The notes below the pieces were generated by a model. That model ran no database searches. It saw only the letters and a list, made by a program, of their open reading frames with translations, and had not been told where the DNA came from. Position numbers and translations under genes: made by a program. 64,000 bases of DNA from an uncultured Collinsella sp. (GTDB lineage Bacteria; Actinomycetota; Coriobacteriia; Coriobacteriales; Coriobacteriaceae), in contig CALFDJ010000019.1 of the NCBI GenBank assembly GCA_937950325.1, forward strand, positions 1 to 64,000, written 5' to 3'. Of the stretch, positions 31,744 to 38,541 are shown in pieces. The first letter of the stretch is position 1. Each line of letters begins with the position of its first letter.

Positions 31744-32421
31744 ATGTCGCTGCGCGGTGGAATCGGTCTGCCCGAGCTTCCTCTAGAGGACGGGCAGGAG
31801 TTTAGGCTCGGCATTATGGGTGGCACCTTTGATCCCATTCATTACGGGCACCTGGTGACCGCCGAGCAGGCGCGCGAGTCCCTCGACTTGGACGCTGTGC
31901 TCTTTATGCCGGCGGGCTCTCCTGCTTTTAAGCTTGACAAGCCGGTGACGCCTGCCGAGGACCGTTATGCCATGACGGTCCTCGCCACCGCCGCGAACCC
32001 GGCCTTTTTGGCGAGTCGGTTCGAGATCGACCGTCCGGGCGTAACCTACACGGCCGATACGCTTCATGCCCTTCGCGACTTTTATCCGCCGCAGGTAAAG
32101 CTCTACTTTATTACGGGCGCCGACGCGATTATCGATATTGTGACTTGGCATGATGCCGAACGAATCGCCGAGCTTGCTACCTTTATTGCGGCGACGCGAC
32201 CGGGCTTTGATATCGATACGGCGCGTGCCCGAATCAAAGAGTCGGGGCTGCCGTTCGACGTGCGCTATATTCAGATTCCGGCGCTGGCGATCAGCTCGAC
32301 GAACATTCGTAAGCGAGTTGCCCGCGGCATGAGCGTGCGCTATCTTACGAGCGAGTCTGTGCTCGGCTACATTCGCAAGCGCGGTTTGTATGTCGATCTG
32401 GGCCAAGAAGATTTTGAGTGA
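31744..32421 (+). CDS. nadD: Nicotinate-nucleotide adenylyltransferase
   Basis: 225 residues. The nucleotidyltransferase motif is GIMGGTFDPIHYGHLVTAEQ (with the H-x-G-H-type site), FMPAGSP, FITGADAIIDIVTWH and the ISSTNIRKR C-terminal motif. It adenylates NaMN to NaAD in NAD synthesis. About 20 extra residues precede the first beta strand; an internal start would be possible, but ATG 31744 is three bases from the obg stop. Order obg-nadD-yqeK-rsfS is conserved in many Gram-positives. Confidence 0.94.
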   Translation: MSLRGGIGLPELPLEDGQEFRLGIMGGTFDPIHYGHLVTAEQARESLDLDAVLFMPAGSPAFKLDKPVTPAEDRYAMTVLATAANPAFLASRFEIDRPGVTYTADTLHALRDFYPPQVKLYFITGADAIIDIVTWHDAERIAELATFIAATRPGFDIDTARARIKESGLPFDVRYIQIPALAISSTNIRKRVARGMSVRYLTSESVLGYIRKRGLYVDLGQEDFE

Positions 32422-32433
32422 TGGGGGTCTACG

Positions 32434-33042
32434 TTGTCGGTAGAGGATCAGTTTGAGGGCGATGAGCGCGCGCTGCTCAAGCGCATTCAAGAGCTGCTCG
32501 ATGTTCGCATGAAGGATAAGCGCAAGCGCTATGTGCATTCGCTGGGTGTTGCCGAGACCGCACTTCATCTGGCCGAGGTCTACGGCGTTGACCGCTTTGA
32601 TGCCGCTGCTGCCGGCCTGATCCATGACTGGGACAAAGTGCTCTCCGACGATGAGCTGGTCACGCGCGCTCTGCATTACGGCATTAAGATTGCCGGCTCT
32701 CCTTCCGCCGTGACGCCGCTTTTGCATGGCCCTGTTGCCGCCTATGAACTTCCGCAGCTTTTTCCCGAGCTGTCGCCGGCGGTCTTTCAGGCTGTCGACC
32801 GTCACACCGTGGGCGCTTGCGACATGACGCCGCTCGATATGGTGGTCTTTGTGGCTGATGCCATCGAACCCAACCGCCACGGCGATTATGCCCATGCGCT
32901 GCGCAAGATGGTGGGGGAGTCGACGCTCGATGAGTTGTTCTTCTCCTGTTTTGCGCAGGGTCTGGTCTATGTGATCCAGTCCGGGCGCTATCTTTATCCC
33001 ACGGCTATTACGATTTACAACCATTACGCCCAGCTGCGCTAG
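32434..33042 (+). CDS. yqeK: HD-domain Np4N hydrolase YqeK
   Basis: 202 residues. The HD metal-site residues are visible: VHSLGVAETALHLAE (His), GLIHDWDKVL (His-Asp) and VVFVADAIEPNR (Asp). YqeK proteins cleave diadenosine tetraphosphate (known for the family). TTG 32434 is the predicted start; the only SD-like sequence is ATGGGGGT. The N-terminal 30 residues precede the family core. Gene order nadD-yqeK-rsfS supports the call. Confidence 0.9.
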   Translation: MSVEDQFEGDERALLKRIQELLDVRMKDKRKRYVHSLGVAETALHLAEVYGVDRFDAAAAGLIHDWDKVLSDDELVTRALHYGIKIAGSPSAVTPLLHGPVAAYELPQLFPELSPAVFQAVDRHTVGACDMTPLDMVVFVADAIEPNRHGDYAHALRKMVGESTLDELFFSCFAQGLVYVIQSGRYLYPTAITIYNHYAQLR

Positions 33043-33069
33043 CTCGGGCTGTCTAGAAAGAGGTATTCC

Positions 33070-33525
33070 ATGGCCGACGAGACCATGACCGACGAGCAGA
33101 TTCTTGAAGGCGTGGAGCACAAGAGCTTCGCCGCCACGTCCGACCGCACTGCCGCCTCGCTGTCCGCGAGCGGTGTCGCCGCCGAGGATGTCGCCCGCGC
33201 CGCCGCGCAGGCCGCCTACGACAAGAAGGGCGAGGACGTTCAGGTGCTCGACCTGACCGAGCTTTCCGATGTGTGCGACTACTTTGTGCTTGCCACCGGT
33301 GCCAACAACCGCCAGGTCGATTCAATTGTCGACGAGATCGAGGAGAAGGTCGCCGAGGCTTGCGGCGAGCATCCGTTCTCCATCGAGGGCCGCGAGCAGA
33401 AGACTTGGATGCTCATGGACTATGGTTCGGTTGTCGTCCACGTCTTCACTCCCGAGGCGCGCGACTTCTACCGTCTCGAAAAGCTCTGGGGTGACGCTCC
33501 CCAGCTCCCCCTCAACCTCCTCTAG
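33070..33525 (+). CDS. rsfS: Ribosomal silencing factor RsfS
   Basis: 151 residues; the conserved core starts about residue 45 (AAQAAYDKKGEDVQVLDLTE, SDVCDYFVLATGANNRQVDS, and VVHVFTPEARDFYRLEKLWG). It binds L14 and blocks subunit joining in starvation. The N-terminal 40 residues are an acidic extension. Last gene before the convergent dinB; its stop codon touches a palindromic element and a strong terminator follows. Confidence 0.94.
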   Translation: MADETMTDEQILEGVEHKSFAATSDRTAASLSASGVAAEDVARAAAQAAYDKKGEDVQVLDLTELSDVCDYFVLATGANNRQVDSIVDEIEEKVAEACGEHPFSIEGREQKTWMLMDYGSVVVHVFTPEARDFYRLEKLWGDAPQLPLNLL

Positions 33526-33554
33526 TAGCTCATTTGAGACGGGGTTTAGCTACC
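33525..33554. repeat. Degenerate copy of the aroC-pheA repeat arm
   Basis: GTAGCTCATTTGAGACGGGG matches the arm at 7807-7826 at 17 of 20 positions, and TTTAGCTACCC matches the other end exactly, with four bases missing between. It begins at the last base of the rsfS stop. Confidence 0.65.
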
Positions 33555-33571
33555 CTCACGCATATCGCCGC

Positions 33572-33609
33572 GCAGGTGCGGTTTTCCGCACCTGCCCGGC
33601 TTTCTTTTT
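33572..33609 (+). terminator. Strong intrinsic terminator after rsfS
   Basis: GCAGGTGCGG pairs perfectly with CCGCACCTGC around TTTT, then CCGGCTTTCTTTTT. Plus-strand T-run only. Confidence 0.85.
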
Positions 33610-33621
33610 GCCCAAAGGCGG

Positions 33622-34875
33622 TTAATCGTTGAAGCGGGATTGGCGGCCGAAGGAAAGGGCGGTGTCGCCGAATTTGTCTCGGACGGCGTCGATGGCGACG
33701 GAGAGGTCGCGGCGGTCGCTGGATTGGGCTCCGCGGTCATCGATCTCGCAGAACAGGTCAGTCTGGATGCCGCCTCGGTGGTCGAAGTCGCTCATGCCGA
33801 TGCCCGCTAAGCGAACATGCATGCCTTCCTGCCAGATGTTGTCGAGCAGTTCGAGTGCAACCGCCACGAAGATGTTCTCATCGTCGGTCGGATGAGGCAG
33901 CCGGCGCTGTGCCGTACGCCCGCTGCCATACGAATACTTAAGCTTGAGCGTTACCGTGGCACCTGTCAGCCCTTGACGGCGCAGGCGGCGTCCCACTGAC
34001 TCGCCCAACAGCGCAATCGCCGCCTCAATATCCCCACGCTCAGTCAAATCTTTCGCAAAGGTGCGTTCATTGCTGACCGACTTGACCTCGCGCTCTTCAT
34101 CGAGGCTCGTGACTTCAGAGATTTCGAGTCCCAGCGCACGCTGACGCATGCGCTCGCCGTTGACGCCAAAAATAGAGGCCAAGGTGGATTCCGGTGCACG
34201 TGATAGCTCGCCGAGGGTGTAGATGCGCATGCGGCGCAGTCGCTCCTCGGCCGAGCGCCCGATGCCGCTCATGGCAGATACCGGCAGTGCGGCCAAAAAG
34301 CGCTGCTCGGTTCCGGGGCGCACGATGGTCAACCCAAACGGCTTATCCCGCTCGCTTGCGATCTTTGCGACCGTCTTGTTGCAGCCCACGCCAATGGAGC
34401 ACGTCACTCCCAGCGCTGCCACGCGGTCGCTTATACGCCGCGCAACCAGCAGCGGGTCTTCGGGCGCAAAGCGACCCGGTGTGATATCGATAAAGGCTTC
34501 GTCGATGGATACGCGCTCAACGCGCGGCGTCTCCTCGGCAAGAATCGCCATGACCTGCGCGCTCACCTCGCGGTAGCGATCAAAGTGCCCGTGCGTCCAA
34601 ATGGCTTGCGGGCACAAGCGCCGCGCCTCGGCCGAGGCCATGGCAGAGTGCACGCCAAAGCGACGTGCCTCATACGAACACGTAGACACGACGCCACGCG
34701 AATCGGCGTCTCCGCCCACGATGAGCGGCTTGCCGCGCCACTCGGGATGATCGAGCATCTCCACGCTCGCAAAAAACGCATCAAGGTCCATCAGACCCAC
34801 CGCCGGGCCCGTCCAGGGAGGCGGTGTGACGCCCATGGCATCCTCATAACCGTATGTATGTTCGCGTCTTTCCAT
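33622..34875 (-). CDS. dinB: DNA polymerase IV (Y family)
   Basis: 417 residues. Catalytic motifs are GLMDLDAFFASVE and RVSIDEAFIDITPG (three acidic metal ligands), with the YEARRFGVHSAM steric-gate region, GVGCNKTVAKIASERDKP and the helix-hairpin-helix in MSGIGRSAEERL. The little-finger domain follows. A beta-clamp motif near the C-terminus is not obvious. The polymerase copies past DNA lesions. The gene is monocistronic, convergent with rsfS and divergent from rpsP. The -10 lies only six bases before the ATG, so the mRNA is probably leaderless. Confidence 0.94.
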   Translation of the reverse strand: MERREHTYGYEDAMGVTPPPWTGPAVGLMDLDAFFASVEMLDHPEWRGKPLIVGGDADSRGVVSTCSYEARRFGVHSAMASAEARRLCPQAIWTHGHFDRYREVSAQVMAILAEETPRVERVSIDEAFIDITPGRFAPEDPLLVARRISDRVAALGVTCSIGVGCNKTVAKIASERDKPFGLTIVRPGTEQRFLAALPVSAMSGIGRSAEERLRRMRIYTLGELSRAPESTLASIFGVNGERMRQRALGLEISEVTSLDEEREVKSVSNERTFAKDLTERGDIEAAIALLGESVGRRLRRQGLTGATVTLKLKYSYGSGRTAQRRLPHPTDDENIFVAVALELLDNIWQEGMHVRLAGIGMSDFDHRGGIQTDLFCEIDDRGAQSSDRRDLSVAIDAVRDKFGDTALSFGRQSRFND

Positions 34876-34881
34876 GTCATG

Positions 34882-34887
34882 AGTATA
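34882..34887 (-). promoter_or_regulatory. -10 element of dinB (leaderless start)
   Basis: TATACT on the minus strand ends six bases before the dinB ATG; transcription would begin at or next to the A of the start codon. No consensus -35 and no recognisable LexA box were seen. Confidence 0.5.
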
Positions 34888-34991
34888 CCGCGCAGCTCAT
34901 GTGGGGTGCGTGTATGTGCTTGCAAATCCCGAATTCTTGTCTAAGATATGGATTTGCCCTCGACTACACCGAAGAAGTTGGTCTCACGGAC

Positions 34992-35020
34992 TTCACCTGC
35001 CCGCGTCGATGGCGTATTAT
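34992..35020 (+). promoter_or_regulatory. Predicted promoter of the rpsP operon
   Basis: TTCACC (34992-34997), 17 bases, TATTAT (35015-35020), about 56 bases before the rpsP start. Confidence 0.5.
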
Positions 35021-35076
35021 GTTCAAGTGTTTGTTTGTAGTTGCAGCCTAAAGCTGCTTGGTTGGAGGAGTTTCCT

Positions 35077-35418
35077 TTGGCAGTCAAGATTCGCCTTGCT
35101 CGTCACGGCGCTAAGAAGCGTCCGTACTACCGTGTCGTCGTCGCCGATTCCCGCGCCCCGCGTGACGGTCGTATCATCGAGGAGGTTGGCCGCTACAACC
35201 CGATGACCGCCCCCAAGACCATCAACCTCGACCTCGAGAAGATCGTCGACTGGCAGTCCAAGGGCGCTCAGCTCACCGACGCCGTCGCCGCTCTGGTCAA
35301 GGCCGCCAACGAGGGCGAGAAGACCGAGACCGTCGTCAAGAAGTCCAAGAAGCAGCTCGCCAAAGAGGCCGAGGCCGCTAAGGCTGCCGCTGAGGCCGCT
35401 GAGGGCGCCGAGGAGTAA
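35077..35418 (+). CDS. rpsP: Small ribosomal subunit protein S16
   Basis: 113 residues. The start is TTG 35077 (AVKIRLARHGAKKRPYYRVV), seven bases after GGAGGAG; an ATG-like earlier frame start lacks homology. The core ends near residue 85 (DWQSKGAQLTDAVAALV); the remainder is a Lys/Glu/Ala tail (KEAEAAKAAAEAAEGAEE) like that on L21. First gene of rpsP-khpA-rimM-trmD, a classic order. Confidence 0.96.
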   Translation: MAVKIRLARHGAKKRPYYRVVVADSRAPRDGRIIEEVGRYNPMTAPKTINLDLEKIVDWQSKGAQLTDAVAALVKAANEGEKTETVVKKSKKQLAKEAEAAKAAAEAAEGAEE

Positions 35419-35421
35419 ATC

Positions 35422-35706
35422 GTGCCTGAGGTTGACGCTGCACAGCTCGAGGGTGAGGCAATGCTCTCAGATCGCATCGCCGATCTCGTCGAATATCTCG
35501 TTGTTCAGATCGTCGACGACCCGGATTCCGTGAGCCTTGAGGTCATCGATGGTGACGACGCCTCTACGATTGAGGTTTCGGTCGCCGAGGATGACGTCGC
35601 TAAGGTCATCGGCCGTCGTGGCCGTACCATCAAGGCCATTCGCACGCTCGCCCGTGCACTGGCCGCTCGCCTCGACACTGCTGTCGAGGTAGAGGTTCTG
35701 GGCTAG
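35422..35706 (+). CDS. khpA: KH-domain RNA-binding protein KhpA
   Basis: 94 residues with one KH domain: KVIGRRGRTIKAIRTLARAL carries the GRRG loop that holds RNA. KhpA proteins partner with KhpB and affect small RNA and cell-division control in Gram-positives (known for the family). GTG 35422 follows the rpsP stop by three bases. An internal ATG 13 codons later gives the more usual 80-residue length. Confidence 0.93.
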   Translation: MPEVDAAQLEGEAMLSDRIADLVEYLVVQIVDDPDSVSLEVIDGDDASTIEVSVAEDDVAKVIGRRGRTIKAIRTLARALAARLDTAVEVEVLG

Positions 35707-35710
35707 GACC

Positions 35711-36232
35711 TTGAGGTCCCAGTACAAAAACATCGCCCGTGTGGTCAAGCCGCACGGAAGGAAGGGGGAGGTCCTCGCGCAGCCGCTGCGGGGGCTTCCT
35801 TCTGTATTAGAGCCGGGCATGCGCGTAGCCCTGACGCCGCCGGCGCTCAAGCGCGACCGCTTTTGCACGGTCGTGTCCGTCACCGATACGGGCGATGGCG
35901 ATCTGGTCTCGTTTGAGGGTATTGACGACTTGACGGCCGCCGAGGGCATCACGGGATGCTATGTGCTGGCAAATCGCGACGACTTTGAGCTCGATTCGCT
36001 CGACGCTGCCTATACCGACCTGATGGGTCGCGAGGTGGTCGACGAGCGCTTCGGTTCGCTCGGCACGATCGTCGAGATCATGTCCACGCCCGCTAACGAT
36101 GTTTGGGTTGTCGAGGGCGATCGGTACGGCGAGGTACTGATTCCCGTGATCGAGCAGGTTGTGCTCGATCTTCCCGACACAGGAACAATTTCCGTCCACG
36201 TTATGGACGGCCTGATCGATATGGACAAGTAG
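35711..36232 (+). CDS. rimM: 16S rRNA maturation factor RimM
   Basis: 173 residues from TTG 35711, four bases after the khpA stop. The N-terminal RimM domain opens with KNIARVVKPHGRKGEVLAQP, and the PRC-barrel part includes YTDLMGREVVDERFGSLGTI and GEVLIPVIEQVV. It assists 30S head maturation around S19. Confidence 0.94.
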   Translation: MRSQYKNIARVVKPHGRKGEVLAQPLRGLPSVLEPGMRVALTPPALKRDRFCTVVSVTDTGDGDLVSFEGIDDLTAAEGITGCYVLANRDDFELDSLDAAYTDLMGREVVDERFGSLGTIVEIMSTPANDVWVVEGDRYGEVLIPVIEQVVLDLPDTGTISVHVMDGLIDMDK

Positions 36233-36242
36233 GGAGGACAAC

Positions 36243-37001
36243 ATGCTGATTGAGACCCTTTCGGTCTTTCCCGAGATGTTTGAGCCCGTCATGTCCACAT
36301 CGATCTTGGGCCGCGCCCGCAAGGCCGGCCTTTTTGATTTTAAGGCGTATAATCTGCGCGACTGGACGCACGACCGCCATCGTACCGTCGATGACGAGCC
36401 GTACGGCGGCGGGCAGGGCATGCTCATGAAGGTCGAGCCTATCGCCGAGGCCATCGAGGCCATTAGCGCAGGGGGTCCCAAGCCCACGGTGGTGTTCTTT
36501 ACCCCCTGTGGCGAGCCCTTTACGCAGCATGTGGCCGAGCGCCTGCTCAAAAGTGAGCGCCTGTTGTTTGTGTGCAGTCGCTACGAGGGTGTCGACGAGC
36601 GTGCGTATGCGTATGCCGATGAGCGTCTGTCGATCGGCGACTATGTGCTCACGGGCGGCGAGCTTCCCGCTATGGTCGTTGCCGATGCCGTCGTACGCCT
36701 GATTCCCGGCGCCCTTGGTGACGAAATGAGCAACGTCGACGAGTCATTCTCGACCGCCGAGGACGGAGGACTGCTCGAGTACGCGCAGTACACCCGTCCT
36801 GCCGAGTTCAACGGCGAGGGCGTGCCGCCGGTGCTCGTGAGCGGTGACCATGCCAAGGTTGACGCCTGGCGCCGTAAGAATGCCATCGAGCGCACCTGCC
36901 GCTGGCGTCCCGACCTGATCGAGACGGCGCGCCTTACGCCACAGGAGCGTGCGTACGCGCAGGAGATTCTGGACGCTTCGTATTCGCAGAGCGAGGAGTG
37001 A
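36243..37001 (+). CDS. trmD: tRNA (guanine-N1)-methyltransferase
   Basis: 252 residues. The trefoil-knot SAM site shows LSIGDYVLTGGELPAMV and the substrate part YDDRPYGGGxGM-like PYGGGQGMLM, with FFTPCGEPF and FVCSRYEGVDERA. It methylates G37 of tRNAs reading CNN codons, which prevents frameshifting. SD GGGAGG. Its stop overlaps a GTG that could start lepB, but an ATG three bases later is preferred. Confidence 0.96.
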   Translation: MLIETLSVFPEMFEPVMSTSILGRARKAGLFDFKAYNLRDWTHDRHRTVDDEPYGGGQGMLMKVEPIAEAIEAISAGGPKPTVVFFTPCGEPFTQHVAERLLKSERLLFVCSRYEGVDERAYAYADERLSIGDYVLTGGELPAMVVADAVVRLIPGALGDEMSNVDESFSTAEDGGLLEYAQYTRPAEFNGEGVPPVLVSGDHAKVDAWRRKNAIERTCRWRPDLIETARLTPQERAYAQEILDASYSQSEE

Positions 37002-37003
37002 GA

Positions 37004-37567
37004 ATGGTTCCATCGCAGCATTCCGCGTTGAGGGGCGCTTTTGAGTGGATCGCGGTCATCGTGATCGCACTGGTCGCCACCTTCTTGATTCGCTCGTTTG
37101 TGGTCGAGCCCTTTGTGGTGCCCACCGGCTCCATGGAGTCCACGATCGAGATTGGCGACCAGATCCTGGCACAAAAGGTGAGCCTCGAGCTCGGTCAGCC
37201 CGTCAAGCAGGGCGATATCGTGGTGTTTCACAACCCCGATGGCACCTCCGAGCATGATGTTCTTGTCAAGCGTGTTATTGCCACGGCCGGCCAGACGGTC
37301 GACCTGCAGGATGGCAAGGTGGTCGTTGACGGCCAAGCGCTCGACGAGGACTATACGACGGGCATGAGCTGGCCACTTTCGGTCCAAGCACCCGGCACTC
37401 AGGTAAGCTATCCCTACACCGTTCCCGACGGGTGCGTGTGGGTGATGGGCGACAACCGCGAAAACTCTGCCGACTCACGCTACTTTGGTCCCGTCGATCG
37501 CTCTGATTTGATTGCTGTGGCACTCGTTCGCTACTGGCCGCTCAACCGCATCGGCGCTATCGACTAA
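37004..37567 (+). CDS. lepB: Type I signal peptidase
   Basis: 187 residues. One membrane helix (FEWIAVIVIALVATFLIRSF) is followed by the catalytic Ser in PTGSMESTI, the catalytic Lys in VLVKRVIATAG, and the GDNRENSADSRYFGPV box. It cleaves signal peptides outside the membrane. ATG 37004 is six bases after GAGGAG. It lies between trmD and glyQ, where many Gram-positives have rplS or lepB. Confidence 0.95.
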   Translation: MVPSQHSALRGAFEWIAVIVIALVATFLIRSFVVEPFVVPTGSMESTIEIGDQILAQKVSLELGQPVKQGDIVVFHNPDGTSEHDVLVKRVIATAGQTVDLQDGKVVVDGQALDEDYTTGMSWPLSVQAPGTQVSYPYTVPDGCVWVMGDNRENSADSRYFGPVDRSDLIAVALVRYWPLNRIGAID

Positions 37568-37574
37568 AAACCGC

Positions 37575-37580
37575 TATAGT
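37575..37580 (+). promoter_or_regulatory. Possible -10 element before glyQ
   Basis: TATAGT 46 bases before glyQ; no matching -35. There is no room for a T-box leader. Confidence 0.3.
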
Positions 37581-37626
37581 ACAGTACCTAACCGTGTAAT
37601 CGTTTCGACGAGGGGATATTAGAGGC

Positions 37627-38538
37627 ATGAACGCTTCATCGCTTTCCTTCCAAGACATCATCCTGCGCCTCCAGCAGTACTGGGGCGAGCAGGGCTGCGT
37701 CATTATGCAGCCCTATGACTCCGAGGTCGGTGCCGGTACCTTCCATACCGCGACCACGCTGCGCTCGCTCGGTCCCGCCGAGTGGCGCACCTGCTATGCG
37801 CAGCCTTGCCGCCGTCCCGCCGACGGCCGCTACGGCGAGAACCCCAACCGCATGCAGCACTACTATCAGTTCCAGGTGCTCATCAAGCCGTCGCCGGTCA
37901 ACGCCCAGGAGCTCTACCTGGGGTCTCTTGCCGCCATTGGCCTGGACCCCAACGACCATGACGTCCGCTTTGTCGAGGACGACTGGGAGAGCCCGACGCT
38001 CGGCGCCTGGGGCCTTGGCTGGGAGGTCTGGCTCAACGGCATGGAGGTCACGCAGTTTACGTACTTCCAGCAGGTGGGCGGCATCGAGGTCGACCCCGTG
38101 CCCGTCGAGATCACCTATGGCCTGGAGCGTATCGCCATGTACGCTCAGGGCGTCAACTCCGTTTACGACCTGGTGTGGAGCTATCTGCCCGACGGAACGC
38201 CCATGACCTATGGCGACGTGTTCCTCGAGAACGAGCGCGAGTTCAGTGCCTATAACTTTGAGGTCGCCAACGTCGAGATGATGCGTCAGAAGTTTGACGA
38301 CTACGAGGCCGAGTGCCACTCCTGCCTGGAGCGCAAGCTGCCGCTGCCGGCGTACGACTGTGTCATGAAGTGCAGCCACGCCTTCAACCTGCTCGATGCC
38401 CGCGGCGCCCTGTCCGCAGTCGAGCGTGCCAACTACATCCTGCGCGTCCGCGCCGTCGCCAAGGCGTGCTGCGAGGCCTATATGGCCGAGGTCGCCGGAG
38501 TCAACGAGAATGCCGACCAGGAAGGCGAGGTGGCGTAA
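37627..38538 (+). CDS. glyQ: Glycyl-tRNA synthetase alpha subunit
   Basis: 303 residues, the typical alpha length. SFQDIILRLQQYWGEQGCVI, the AQPCRRPADGRYGENPNRMQ motif 2 region, and TYGLERIAMY motif 3 are clear. It activates glycine as part of an alpha2-beta2 enzyme. Followed by glyS after three bases. Confidence 0.97.
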   Translation: MNASSLSFQDIILRLQQYWGEQGCVIMQPYDSEVGAGTFHTATTLRSLGPAEWRTCYAQPCRRPADGRYGENPNRMQHYYQFQVLIKPSPVNAQELYLGSLAAIGLDPNDHDVRFVEDDWESPTLGAWGLGWEVWLNGMEVTQFTYFQQVGGIEVDPVPVEITYGLERIAMYAQGVNSVYDLVWSYLPDGTPMTYGDVFLENEREFSAYNFEVANVEMMRQKFDDYEAECHSCLERKLPLPAYDCVMKCSHAFNLLDARGALSAVERANYILRVRAVAKACCEAYMAEVAGVNENADQEGEVA

Positions 38539-38541
38539 GCC

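Noticed and set aside
34893..34960. LexA/SOS box upstream of dinB
   Set aside because: The only palindrome is a GAATTC core that does not match the GAAC-GTTC type of box.
37568..37626. T-box or glycine riboswitch before glyQ
   Set aside because: The gap is only 59 bases, too short for either, and no specifier or aptamer pattern is seen.
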